From the NCBI RefSeq assembly GCF_037975245.1, contig NC_092568.1, forward strand, positions 27,524,501 to 27,588,500: a stretch of 64,000 nt of DNA. Reading direction: 5' to 3'. Below, piece by piece: positions 50,331 to 63,180 of this stretch. The position numbers were made by a program, and so were the translations under genes. The stretch is from Apostichopus japonicus. Lineage: Eukaryota; Echinodermata; Holothuroidea; Aspidochirotida; Stichopodidae. Below the pieces are notes generated by a model. The model saw only the letters and a program-made list of their open reading frames with translations. It ran no database searches and was not told the DNA's origin. The stretch's first letter is position 1; each line of letters begins with the position of its first letter.

Positions 50331-50352
50331 GTGCGCGATGGCTTGGCGCACT
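50331..50352 (+). repeat. Monomer variant with bulge-less hairpin (CAGTGCGCG)
   Basis: One G of CAGTGGCGCG is missing, giving ACAGTGCGC-loop-GCGCACTGT, a perfect 9-bp inverted repeat. The same change occurs at 58,739 and 61,706 by duplication. The A box is altered to GTGCGCGATGG. Confidence 0.85.
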
Positions 50353-52796
50353 GTGCGAGCTGATGATCGAGACTCTCTTTTGCATCCGTGGTTCGAACCC
50401 CGGGTGATGACGTCTTTTGCCGATCTTTTACAGCAAGTGCCTACACGGGGAGCTGTAAGTATTAGTTAATCCACCTAATATCTCAGTCCATACAGTGGCG
50501 CGATGGCTTGGCGCACTGTACGAGCTGATGAGCGAGGCTCTCTTTTGCATCGGTGGTTCGAGTCCCCGGTGATGACGTCTTTTGCCGATCTTTTACATCG
50601 AGTGCCTACACGGGGAGCTGTAAGTATTAGTTAATCCACCTAATATCTCAGTCCATACAGTGGCGCGATGGCTTGGCGCACTGTGCGAGCTGATGATCGA
50701 GACTCTCTTTTGCATCCGTGGTTCGAACCCCGGGTGATGACGTCTTTTGCCGATCTTTTACAGCAAGTGCCTACACGGGGAGCTGTAAGTATTAGTTAAT
50801 CCACCTAATATCTCAGTCCATACAGTGGCGCGATGGCTTGGCGCACTGTGCGAGCTGATGATCGAGACTCTCTTTTGTATCCGTTGTTCGAACCCCGGGT
50901 GATGACGTCTTTTGCCGATCTTTTACAGCAAGTGCCTACACGGGGAGCTGTAAGTATTAGTTAATCCAGCTAATATCTCAGTCCATACAGTGGCGCGATG
51001 GCTTGGCGCACTGTACGAGCTGATGATCGAGACTCTCTTTTGCATCGGTGGTTCGAACCCCGGGTGATGACGTCTTTTGCCGATCTTTTACAGCAAGTGC
51101 CTACACGGGGAGCTGTAAGTATTAGTTAATCCACCTAATATCTCAGTCCATACAGTGGCGCGATGGCTTGGCGCACTGTGCGAGCTGATGATCGAGACTC
51201 TCTTTTGTATCCGTTGTTCGAACCCCGGGTGATGACGTCTTTTGCCGATCTTTTACAGCAAGTGCCTACACGGGGAGCTGTAAGTATTAGTTAATCCACC
51301 TAATATCTCAGTCCATACAGTGGCGCGATGGCTTGGCGCACTGTACGAGCTGATGATCGAGACTCTCTTTTGTATCGGTGGTTCGAGTCCCCGGTGATGA
51401 CGTCTTTTGCCGATCTTTTACATCGAGTGCCTACACGGGGAGCTGTAAGTATTAGTTAATCCACCTAATATCTCAGTCCATACAGTGGCGCGATGGCTTG
51501 GCGCACTGTACGAGCTGATGATCGAGACTCTCTTTTGCTTAGGTGGTTCGAAGCCCGGGTGATGACGTCTTTTGCCGATCTTTTACAGCAAGTGCCTACA
51601 CGGGGAGCTGTAAGTATTAGTTAATCCACCTAATATCTCAGTCCATACAGTGGCGCGATGGCTTGGCGCACTGTACGAGCTGATGAGCGAGGCTCTCTTT
51701 TGCATCGGTGGTTCGAGTCCCCGGTGATGACGTCTTTTGCCGATCTTTTACAGCAAGTGCCTACACGGGGAGCTGTAAGTATTAGTTAATCCAGCTAATA
51801 CCTCAGTCCATACAGTGGCGCGATGGCTTGGCGCACTGTACGAGCTGATGATCGAGACTCTCTTTTGCATCGGTGGTTCGAACCCCGGGTGATGACGTCT
51901 TTTGCCGATCTTTTACAGCAAGTGCCTACACGGGGAGCTGTAAGTATTAGTTAATCCACCTAATATCTCAGTCCATACAGTGGCGCGATGGCTTGGCGCA
52001 CTGTGCGAGCTGATGATCGAGACTCTCTTTTGTATCCGTTGTTCGAACCCCGGGTGATGACGTCTTTTGCCGATCTTTTACAGCAAGTGCCTACACGGGG
52101 AGCTGTAAGTATTAGTTAATCCAGCTAATATCTCAGTCCATACAGTGGCGCGATGGCTTGGCGCACTGTACGAGCTGATGATCGAGACTCTCTTTTGCAT
52201 CGGTGGTTCGAACCCCGGGTGATGACGTCTTTTGCCGATCTTTTACAGCAAGTGCCTACACGGGGAGCTGTAAGTATTAGTTAATCCACCTAATATCTCA
52301 GTCCATACAGTGGCGCGATGGCTTGGCGCACTGTGCGAGCTGATGATCGAGACTCTCTTTTGTATCCGTTGTTCGAACCCCGGGTGATGACGTCTTTTGC
52401 CGATCTTTTACAGCAAGTGCCTACACGGGGAGCTGTAAGTATTAGTTAATCCACCTAATATCTCAGTCCATACAGTGGCGCGATGGCTTGGCGCACTGTA
52501 CGAGCTGATGATCGAGACTCTCTTTTGCATCGGTGGTTCGAGTCCCCGGTGATGACGTCTTTTGCCGATCTTTTACATCGAGTGCCTACACGGGGAGCTG
52601 TAAGTATTAGTTAATCCACCTAATATCTCAGTCCATACAGTGGCGCGATGGCTTGGCGCACTGTACGAGCTGATGATCGAGACTCTCTTTTGCTTAGGTG
52701 GTTCGAACCCCGGGTGATGACGTCTTTTGCCGATCTTTTACAGCAAGTGCCTACACGGGGAGCTGTAAGTATTAGTTAATCCACCTAATATCTCAG

Positions 52797-53620
52797 TCCA
52801 TACAGTGGCGCGATGGCTTGGCGCACTGTACGAGCTGATGAGCGAGGCTCTCTTTTGCATCGGTGGTTCGAGTCCCCGGTGATGACGTCTTTTGCCGATC
52901 TTTTACATCGAGTGCCTACACGGGGAGCTGCAAGTATTAGTTAATCCACCTAATATCTCAGTCCATACAGTGGCGCGATGGCTTGGCGCACTGTGCGAGC
53001 TGATGATCGAGACTCTCTTTTGCATCCGTGGTTCGAACCCCGGGTGATGACGTCTTTTGCCGATCTTTTACAGCAAGTGCCTACACGGGGAGCTGTAAGT
53101 ATTAGTTAATCCACCTAATATCTCAGTCCATACAGTGGCGCGATGGCTTGGCGCACTGTACGAGCTGATGAGCGAGGCTCTCTTTTGCATCGGTGGTTCG
53201 AGTCCCCGGTGATGACGTCTTTTGCCGATCTTTTACATCGAGTGCCTACACGGGGAGCTGTAAGTATTAGTTAATCCACCTAATATCTCAGTCCATACAG
53301 TGGCGCGATGGCTTGGCGCACTGTGCGAGCTGATGATCGAGACTCTCTTTTGCATCCGTGGTTCGAACCCCGGGTGATGACGTCTTTTGCCGATTTTTAC
53401 AGCAGGTGCCTACACGGGGAGCTGTAAGTATTAGTTAATCCACCTAATATCTCAGTCCATACAGTGGCGCGATGGCTTGGCGCACTGTACGAGCTGATGA
53501 GCGAGGCTCTCTTTTGCATCGGTGGTTCGAGTCCCCGGTGATGACGTCTTTTGCCGATCTTTTACATCGAGTGCCTACACGGGGAGCTGTAAGTATTAGT
53601 TAATCCACCTAATATCTCAG
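52797..53620 (+). repeat. A/B' dimer run within D7 copy 2
   Basis: The +8,244 copy of the dimer run at 44,553, including the one-base deletion monomer. Confidence 0.87.
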
Positions 53621-54399
53621 TCCATACAGTGGCGCGATGGCTTGGCGCACTGTGCGAGCTGATGATCGAGACTCTCTTTTGCATCGGTGGTTCGAACCCC
53701 GGGTGATGACGTCTTTTGCCGATCTTTTACAGCGAGTGCCTACACGGGGAGCTGTAAGTATTAGTTAATCCACCTAATATCTCAGTCCATACAGTGGCGC
53801 GATGGCTTGGCGCACTGTGCGTGCTGATGATCGAGACTCTCTTTTGCATCGGTGGTTCGAACCCCGGGTGATGACGTCTTTTGCCGATCTTTTACAGCAA
53901 GTGCCTACACGGGGAGCTGTAAGTATTAGTTAATCCACCTAATATCTCAGTCCATACAGTGGCGCGATGGCTTGGCGCACTGTGCGAGCTGATGATCGAG
54001 ACTCTCTTTTGCATCCGTGGTTCGAACCCCGGGTGATGACGTCTTTTGCCGATCTTTTACAGCAAGTGCCTACACGGGGAGCTGTAAGTATTAGTTAATC
54101 CACCTAATATCTCAGTCCATACAGTGGCGCGATGGCTTGGCGCACTGTACGAGCTGATGATCGAGACTCTCTTTTGCATCCGTGGTTCGAACCCCGGGTG
54201 ATGACGTCTTTTGCCGATCTTTTACAGCAAGTGCCTACACGGGGAGCTGTAAGTATTAGTTAATCCACCTAATATCTCAGTCCATACAGTGGCGCGATGG
54301 CTTGGCGCACTGTGCGAGCTGATGATCGAGACTCTCTTTTGCATCCGTGGTTCGAACCCCGGGTGATGACGTCTTTTGCCGATCTTTTACAGCAAGTGC

Positions 54400-56700
54400 C
54401 TACACGGGGAGCTGTAAGTATTAGTTAATCCACCTAATATCTCAGTCCATACAGTGGCGCGATGGCTTGGCGCACTGTTCGAGCTGATGAGCGAGGCTCT
54501 CTTTTGCATCGGTGGTTCGAGTCCCCGGTGATGACCTCTTTTTCCGATCTTTTACAGCAAGTGCCTACACGGGGAGCTGTAAGTATTAGTTAATCCACCT
54601 AATATCTCAGTCCATACAGTGGCGCGATAACTTGGCGCACTGTGCGAGCTGATGATCGAGACTCTCTTTTGCATCCGTGGTTCGAACCCCGGGTGATGAC
54701 GTCTTTTGCCGATCTTTTACAGCGAGTGCCTACACGGGGAGCTGTACGTATTAGTTAATCCACCTAATATCTCAGTCCATACAGTGGCGCGATGGCTTGG
54801 CGCACTGTGCGAGCTGATGATCGAGACTCTCTTTTGCATCCGTGGTTCGAACCCCGGGTGATGACGTCTTTTGCCGATCTTTTACAGCGAGTGCCTACAC
54901 GGGGAGCTGTAAGTATTAGTTAATCCACCTAATATCTCAGTCCATACAGTGGCGCGATGGCTTGGCGCACTGTGCGAGCTGATGATCGAGACTCTCTTTT
55001 GCATCCGTGGTTCGAACCCCGGGTGATGACGTCTTTTCCGATCTTTTACAGCAAGTGCCTACACGGGGAGCTGTAAGTATTAGTTAATCCACCTAATATC
55101 TCAGTCCATACAGTGGCGCGATGGCTTGGCGCACTGTGCGGGCTGATGATCGAGACTCTCTTTTGCATCCGTGGTTCGAACCCCGGGTGATGACGTCTTT
55201 TGCCGATCTTTTACAGCAAGTGCCTACACGGGGAGCTGTAAGTATTAGTTAATCCACCTAATATCCAGTCCATACAGTGGCGCGATGGCTTGGCGCACTG
55301 TGCGAGCTGATGATCGAGACTCTCTTTTGCATCCGTGGTTCGAACCCCGGGTGATGACGTCTTTTGCCGATCTTTTACAGCATGTGCCTACACGGGGAGC
55401 TGTAAGTATTAGTTAATCCACTTAATATCTCAGTCCATACAGTGGCGCGATGGCTTGGCGCACTGTACGAGCTGATGATCGAGGCTCTCTTTTGCATACG
55501 TGGTTCGAGTCCCCGGTGATGACGTCTTTTGCCGATCTTTTACAGCGAGTGCCTACACGGGGAGCTGTAAGTATTAGTTAATCCACCTAATATCTCAGTC
55601 CATACAGTGGCGCGATGGCTTGGCGCACTGTGCGAGCTGATGATCGAGACTCTCTTTTGCATCCGTGGTTCGAACCCCGGGTGATGACGTCTTTTGCCGA
55701 TCTTTTACAGCGAGTGCCTACACGGGGAGCTGTAAGTATTAGTTAATCCACCTAATATCTCAGTCCATACAGTGGCGCGATGGCTTGGCGCACTGTGCGA
55801 GCTGATGATCGAGACTCTCTTTTGCATCCGTGGTTCGAACCCCGGGTGATGACGTCTTTTGCCGATCTTTTACAGCAAGTGCCTACACGGGGAGCTGTAA
55901 GTATTAGTTAATCCACCTAATATCTCAGTCCATACAGTGGCGCGATGGCTTGGCGCACTGTGCGAGCTGATGATCGAGACTCTCTTTTGCATCCGTGGTT
56001 CGAACCCCGGGTGATGACGTCTTTTGCCGATCTTTTACAGCGAGTGCCTACACGGGGAGCTGTAAGTATTAGTTAATCCACCTAATATCTCAGTCCATAC
56101 AGTGGCGCGATGGCTTGGCGCACTGTGCGAGCTGATGATCGAGACTCTCTTTTGCATCCGTGGTTCGAACCCCGGGTGATGACGTCTTTTGCCGATCTTT
56201 TACAGCAAGTGCCTACACGGGGAGCTGTAAGTATTAGTTAATCCACCTAATATCTCAGTCCATACAGTGGCGCGATGGCTTGGCGCACTGTACGAGCTGA
56301 TGATCGAGACTCTCTTTTGCATCCGTGGTTCGAACCCCGGGTGATGACGTCTTTTCCGATCTTTTACAGCAAGTGCCTACACGGGGAGCTGTAAGTATTA
56401 GTTAATCCACCTAATATCTCAGTCCATACAGTGGCGCGATGGCTTGGCGCACTGTACGAGCTGATGATCGAGACTCTCTTTTGCTTAGGTGGTTCGAACC
56501 CCGGGTGATGACGTCTTTTGCCGATCTTTTACAGCAAGTGCCTACACGGGGAGCTGTAAGTATTAGTTAATCCACCTAATATCTCAGTCCATACAGTGGC
56601 GCGATGGCTTGGCGCACTGTGCGAGCTGATGATCGAGACTCTCTTTTGCTTAGGTGGTTCGAACCCCGGGTGATGACGTCTTTTGCCGATCTTTTACAGC
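54400..56700 (+). repeat. 14-monomer duplication D9, copy 1
   Basis: ACTGTTCGAGC (54,475), CGATAACTTGG (54,625), GTACGTATTAG, the core cassette and the CATACGTGG monomer (about 55,494) recur at +2,307. A second GTCTTTTCCG deletion at about 56,349 is here joined to a different neighbour (CTTAGGTGG monomers), a recombinant arrangement. Confidence 0.83.
55029..55428 (+). repeat. Core cassette, copy 6
   Basis: Same marks, GTGCGGGCTG at 55,137, exactly 8,244 bp after copy 4, as part of duplication D7. Confidence 0.9.
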
Positions 56701-56706
56701 AAGTGC

Positions 56707-58250
56707 CTACACGGGGAGCTGTAAGTATTAGTTAATCCACCTAATATCTCAGTCCATACAGTGGCGCGATGGCTTGGCGCACTGTTCGAGCTGATGAGCG
56801 AGGCTCTCTTTTGCATCGGTGGTTCGAGTCCCCGGTGATGACCTCTTTTTCCGATCTTTTACAGCAAGTGCCTACACGGGGAGCTGTAAGTATTAGTTAA
56901 TCCACCTAATATCTCAGTCCATACAGTGGCGCGATAACTTGGCGCACTGTGCGAGCTGATGATCGAGACTCTCTTTTGCATCCGTGGTTCGAACCCCGGG
57001 TGATGACGTCTTTTGCCGATCTTTTACAGCGAGTGCCTACACGGGGAGCTGTACGTATTAGTTAATCCACCTAATATCTCAGTCCATACAGTGGCGCGAT
57101 GGCTTGGCGCACTGTGCGAGCTGATGATCGAGACTCTCTTTTGCATCCGTGGTTCGAACCCCGGGTGATGACGTCTTTTGCCGATCTTTTACAGCGAGTG
57201 CCTACACGGGGAGCTGTAAGTATTAGTTAATCCACCTAATATCTCAGTCCATACAGTGGCGCGATGGCTTGGCGCACTGTGCGAGCTGATGATCGAGACT
57301 CTCTTTTGCATCCGTGGTTCGAACCCCGGGTGATGACGTCTTTTCCGATCTTTTACAGCAAGTGCCTACACGGGGAGCTGTAAGTATTAGTTAATCCACC
57401 TAATATCTCAGTCCATACAGTGGCGCGATGGCTTGGCGCACTGTGCGGGCTGATGATCGAGACTCTCTTTTGCATCCGTGGTTCGAACCCCGGGTGATGA
57501 CGTCTTTTGCCGATCTTTTACAGCAAGTGCCTACACGGGGAGCTGTAAGTATTAGTTAATCCACCTAATATCCAGTCCATACAGTGGCGCGATGGCTTGG
57601 CGCACTGTGCGAGCTGATGATCGAGACTCTCTTTTGCATCCGTGGTTCGAACCCCGGGTGATGACGTCTTTTGCCGATCTTTTACAGCATGTGCCTACAC
57701 GGGGAGCTGTAAGTATTAGTTAATCCACTTAATATCTCAGTCCATACAGTGGCGCGATGGCTTGGCGCACTGTACGAGCTGATGATCGAGGCTCTCTTTT
57801 GCATACGTGGTTCGAGTCCCCGGTGATGACGTCTTTTGCCGATCTTTTACAGCGAGTGCCTACACGGGGAGCTGTAAGTATTAGTTAATCCACCTAATAT
57901 CTCAGTCCATACAGTGGCGCGATGGCTTGGCGCACTGTGCGAGCTGATGATCGAGACTCTCTTTTGCATCCGTGGTTCGAACCCCGGGTGATGACGTCTT
58001 TTGCCGATCTTTTACAGCGAGTGCCTACACGGGGAGCTGTAAGTATTAGTTAATCCACCTAATATCTCAGTCCATACAGTGGCGCGATGGCTTGGCGCAC
58101 TGTGCGAGCTGATGATCGAGACTCTCTTTTGCATCCGTGGTTCGAACCCCGGGTGATGACGTCTTCTGCCGATCTTTTACAGCAAGTGCCTACACGGGGA
58201 GCTGTAAGTATTAGTTAATCCACCTAATATCTCAGTCCATACAGTGGCGC
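56707..58250 (+). repeat. 14-monomer duplication D9, copy 2
   Basis: Same marks, with ACTGTTCGAGC at 56,782, CGATAACTTGG at 56,932 and CATACGTGG near 57,801. Diagnostic sites match copy 1 up to about 58.2 kb, apart from GTCTTCTGCC near 58,161. Confidence 0.83.
57336..57735 (+). repeat. Core cassette, copy 7
   Basis: Same marks, GTGCGGGCTG at 57,444, 2,307 bp after copy 6 (14 monomers minus 3 bp). Confidence 0.9.
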
Positions 58251-58565
58251 GATGGCTTGGCGCACTGTACGAGCTGATGATCGAGACTCTCTTTTGCATC
58301 CGTGGTTCGAACCCCGGGTGATGATGTCTTTTGCCGATCTTTTACAGCGAGTGCCTACACGGGGAGCTGTAAGTATTAGTTAATCCACCTAATATCTCAG
58401 TCCATACAGTGGCGCGATGGCTTGGCGCACTGTACGAGCTGATGATCGAGACTCTCTTTTGCATCCGTGGTTCGAACCCCGGGTGATGACGTCTTTTGCC
58501 GATCTTTTACAGCAAGTGCCTACACGGGGAGCTGTAAGTATTAGTTAATCCACCTAATATCTCAG

Positions 58566-60214
58566 TCCATACAGTGGCGCGATGGCTTGGCGCACTGTAC
58601 GAGCTGATGAGCGAGGCTCTCTTTTGCATCGGTGGTTCGAGTCCCCGGTGATGACGTCTTTTGCCGATCTTTTACATCGAGTGCCTACACGGGGAGCTGT
58701 ACGTATTAGTTAATCCACCTAATATCTCAGTCCATACAGTGCGCGATGGCTTGGCGCACTGTGCGAGCTGATGATCGAGACTCTCTTTTGCATCCGTGGT
58801 TCGAACCCCGGGTGATGACGTCTTTTGCCGATCTTTTACAGCAAGTGCCTACACGGGGAGCTGTAAGTATTAGTTAATCCACCTAATATCTCAGTCCATA
58901 CAGTGGCGCGATGGCTTGGCGCACTGTACGAGCTGATGAGCGAGGCTCTCTTTTGCATCGGTGGTTCGAGTCCCCGGTGATGACGTCTTTTGCCGATCTT
59001 TTACATCGAGTGCCTACACGGGGAGCTGTAAGTATTAGTTAATCCACCTAATATCTCAGTCCATACAGTGGCGCGATGGCTTGGCGCACTGTGCGAGCTG
59101 ATGATCGAGACTCTCTTTTGCATCCGTGGTTCGAACCCCGGGTGATGACGTCTTTTGCCGATCTTTTACAGCAAGTGCCTACACGGGGAGCTGTAAGTAT
59201 TAGTTAATCCACCTAATATCTCAGTCCATACAGTGGCGCGATGGCTTGGCGCACTGTACGAGCTGATGAGCGAGGCTCTCTTTTGCATCGGTGGTTCGAG
59301 TCCCCGGTGATGACGTCTTTTGCCGATCTTTTACATCGAGTGCCTGCACGGGGAGCTGTAAGTATTAGTTAATCCACCTAATATCTCAGTCCATACAGTG
59401 GCGCGATGGCTTGGCGCACTGTGCGAGCTGATGATCGAGACTCTCTTTTGCATCCGTGGTTCGAACCCCGGGTGATGACGTCTTTTGCCGATCTTTTACA
59501 GCAAGTGCCTACACGGGGAGCTGTAAGTATTAGTTAATCCACCTAATATCTCAGTCCATACAGTGGCGCGATGGCTTGGCGCACTGTACGAGCTGATGAG
59601 CGAGGCTCTCTTTTGCATCGGTGGTTCGAGTCCCCGGTGATGACGTCTTTTGCCGATCTTTTACATCGAGTGCCTACACGGGGAGCTGTAAGTATTAGTT
59701 AATCCACCTAATATCTCAGTCCATACAGTGGCGCGATGGCTTGGCGCACTGTGCGAGCTGATGATCGAGACTCTCTTTTGCATCCGTGGTTCGAACCCCG
59801 GGTGATGACGTCTTTTGCCGATCTTTTACAGCAAGTGCCTACACGGGGAGCTGTAAGTATTAGTTAATCCACCTAATATCTCAGTCCATACAGTGGCGCG
59901 ATGGCTTGGCGCACTGTACGAGCTGATGAGCGAGGCTCTCTTTTGCATCGGTGGTTCGAGTCCCCGGTGATGACGTCTTTTGCCGATCTTTTACATCGAG
60001 TGCCTACACGGGGAGCTGTAAGTGTTAGTTAATCCACCTAATATCTCAGTCCATACAGTGGCGCGATGGCTTGGCGCACTGTGCGAGCTGATGATCGAGA
60101 CTCTCTTTTGCATCCGTGGTTCGAACCCCGGGTGATGACGTCTTTTGCCGATCTTTTACAGCAAGTGCCTACACGGGGAGCTGTAAGTATTAGTTAATCC
60201 ACCTAATATCTCAG
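58566..60214 (+). repeat. A/B' dimer run within D10 unit 1
   Basis: B' 58,566, A 58,731 (164 bp), B' 58,895, A 59,060, B' 59,225, A 59,390, B' 59,555, A 59,720, B' 59,885 and A 60,050 alternate strictly. It shares GTACGT, CAGTGCGCG and CCTGCACGGG with 50.3 kb and 38.4-39.1 kb. Confidence 0.9.
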
Positions 60215-63180
60215 TCCATACAGTGGCGCGATGGCTTGGCGCACTGTGCGAGCTGATGATCGAGACTCTCTTTTGCATCCGTGGTTCGAACCCCGGGTGA
60301 TGACGTCTTTTCCGATCTTTTACAGCAAGTGCCTACACGGGGAGCTGTAAGTATTAGTTAATCCACCTAATATCTCAGTCCATACAGTGGCGCGATGGCT
60401 TGGCGCACTGTGCGGGCTGATGATCGAGACTCTCTTTTGCATCCGTGGTTCGAACCCCGGGTGATGACGTCTTTTGCCGATCTTTTACAGCAAGTGCCTA
60501 CACGGGGAGCTGTAAGTATTAGTTAATCCACCTAATATCCAGTCCATACAGTGGCGCGATGGCTTGGCGCACTGTGCGAGCTGATGATCGAGACTCTCTT
60601 TTGCATCCGTGGTTCGAACCCCGGGTGATGACGTCTTTTGCCGATCTTTTACAGCATGTGCCTACACGGGGAGCTGTAAGTATTAGTTAATCCACTTAAT
60701 ATCTCAGTCCATACAGTGGCGCGATGGCTTGGCGCACTGTACGAGCTGATGATCGAGGCTCTCTTTTGCATACGTGGTTCGAGTCCCCGGTGATGACGTC
60801 TTTTGCCGATCTTTTACAGCGAGTGCCTACACGGGGAGCTGTAAGTATTAGTTAATCCACCTAATATCTCAGTCCATACAGTGGCGCGATGGCTTGGCGC
60901 ACTGTGCGAGCTGATGATCGAGACTCTCTTTTGCATCCGTGGTTCGAACCCCGGGTGATGACGTCTTTTGCCGATCTTTTACAGCGAGTGCCTACACGGG
61001 GAGCTGTAAGTATTAGTTAATCCACCTAATATCTCAGTCCATACAGTGGCGCGATGGCTTGGCGCACTGTGCGAGCTGATGATCGAGACTCTCTTTTGCA
61101 TCCGTGGTTCGAACCCCGGGTGATGACGTCTTCTGCCGATCTTTTACAGCAAGTGCCTACACGGGGAGCTGTAAGTATTAGTTAATCCACCTAATATCTC
61201 AGTCCATACAGTGGCGCGATGGCTTGGCGCACTGTGCGAGCTGATGATCGAGACTCTCTTTTGCATCCGTGGTTCGAACCCCGGGTGATGATGTCTTTTG
61301 CCGATCTTTTACAGCGAGTGCCTACACGGGGAGCTGTAAGTATTAGTTAATCCACCTAATATCTCAGTCCATACAGTGGCGCGATGGCTTGGCGCACTGT
61401 ACGAGCTGATGATCGAGACTCTCTTTTGCATCCGTGGTTCGAACCCCGGGTGATGACGTCTTTTGCCGATCTTTTACAGCAAGTGCCTACACGGGGAGCT
61501 GTAAGTATTAGTTAATCCACCTAATATCTCAGTCCATACAGTGGCGCGATGGCTTGGCGCACTGTACGAGCTGATGAGCGAGGCTCTCTTTTGCATCGGT
61601 GGTTCGAGTCCCCGGTGATGACGTCTTTTGCCGATCTTTTACATCGAGTGCCTACACGGGGAGCTGTACGTATTAGTTAATCCACCTAATATCTCAGTCC
61701 ATACAGTGCGCGATGGCTTGGCGCACTGTGCGAGCTGATGATCGAGACTCTCTTTTGCATCCGTGGTTCGAACCCCGGGTGATGACGTCTTTTGCCGATC
61801 TTTTACAGCAAGTGCCTACACGGGGAGCTGTAAGTATTAGTTAATCCACCTAATATCTCAGTCCATACAGTGGCGCGATGGCTTGGCGCACTGTACGAGC
61901 TGATGAGCGAGGCTCTCTTTTGCATCGGTGGTTCGAGTCCCCGGTGATGACGTCTTTTGCCGATCTTTTACATCGAGTGCCTACACGGGGAGCTGTAAGT
62001 ATTAGTTAATCCACCTAATATCTCAGTCCATACAGTGGCGCGATGGCTTGGCGCACTGTGCGAGCTGATGATCGAGACTCTCTTTTGCATCCGTGGTTCG
62101 AACCCCGGGTGATGACGTCTTTTGCCGATCTTTTACAGCAAGTGCCTACACGGGGAGCTGTAAGTATTAGTTAATCCACCTAATATCTCAGTCCATACAG
62201 TGGCGCGATGGCTTGGCGCACTGTACGAGCTGATGAGCGAGGCTCTCTTTTGCATCGGTGGTTCGAGTCCCCGGTGATGACGTCTTTTGCCGATCTTTTA
62301 CATCGAGTGCCTGCACGGGGAGCTGTAAGTATTAGTTAATCCACCTAATATCTCAGTCCATACAGTGGCGCGATGGCTTGGCGCACTGTGCGAGCTGATG
62401 ATCGAGACTCTCTTTTGCATCCGTGGTTCGAACCCCGGGTGATGACGTCTTTTGCCGATCTTTTACAGCAAGTGCCTACACGGGGAGCTGTAAGTATTAG
62501 TTAATCCACCTAATATCTCAGTCCATACAGTGGCGCGATGGCTTGGCGCACTGTACGAGCTGATGAGCGAGGCTCTCTTTTGCATCGGTGGTTCGAGTCC
62601 CCGGTGATGACGTCTTTTGCCGATCTTTTACATCGAGTGCCTACACGGGGAGCTGTAAGTATTAGTTAATCCACCTAATATCTCAGTCCATACAGTGGCG
62701 CGATGGCTTGGCGCACTGTGCGAGCTGATGATCGAGACTCTCTTTTGCATCCGTGGTTCGAACCCCGGGTGATGACGTCTTTTGCCGATCTTTTACAGCA
62801 AGTGCCTACACGGGGAGCTGTAAGTATTAGTTAATCCACCTAATATCTCAGTCCATACAGTGGCGCGATGGCTTGGCGCACTGTACGAGCTGATGAGCGA
62901 GGCTCTCTTTTGCATCGGTGGTTCGAGTCCCCGGTGATGACGTCTTTTGCCGATCTTTTACATCGAGTGCCTACACGGGGAGCTGTAAGTGTTAGTTAAT
63001 CCACCTAATATCTCAGTCCATACAGTGGCGCGATGGCTTGGCGCACTGTGCGAGCTGATGATCGAGACTCTCTTTTGCATCCGTGGTTCGAACCCCGGGT
63101 GATGACGTCTTTTGCCGATCTTTTACAGCAAGTGCCTACACGGGGAGCTGTAAGTATTAGTTAATCCACCTAATATCTCA
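60163..63180 (+). repeat. 18-monomer tandem duplication D10, unit 2
   Basis: Marks at 60,413, about 61,131, about 61,289, about 61,666, 61,704, 62,310 and 62,988. The only difference from unit 1 that I noticed is G for A near 61,237 (GTGCGAGC against GTACGAGC), so this is among the youngest duplications of the window. Confidence 0.93.
60303..60700 (+). repeat. Core cassette, copy 8
   Basis: Same marks, GTGCGGGCTG at 60,411, 2,967 bp after copy 7 (18 monomers minus 3 bp). Followed by the CATACGTGG monomer as in copies 3 to 7. Confidence 0.9.

Larger units (their letters stand above)
50845..55705 (+). repeat. Long duplication D7, copy 2
   Basis: Same ordered marks: TTGTATCCGTTG at 50,877, ACCTCAG at 51,800, CGATTTTTACAGCAGG near 53,392, GTGCGTGCTG at 53,817, CGATAACTTGG at 54,625 and CGGGCTG at 55,139. 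Two CTTAGGTGG monomers of copy 1 (45,931 and 46,097) read CATCCGTGG here. A private CTGCAAGTATT occurs at about 52,928. Confidence 0.9.
57196..60214 (+). repeat. 18-monomer tandem duplication D10, unit 1
   Basis: Marks at +2,967: CGGGCTG (57,446), GTCTTCTGCC (about 58,161), GATGATGTC (about 58,320), GTACGTATTAG (about 58,699), CAGTGCGCGATGG (58,737), CCTGCACGGG (59,343) and AGTGTTAG (60,021). 18 x 165 is 2,970, less three 1-bp deletions. Confidence 0.93.
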
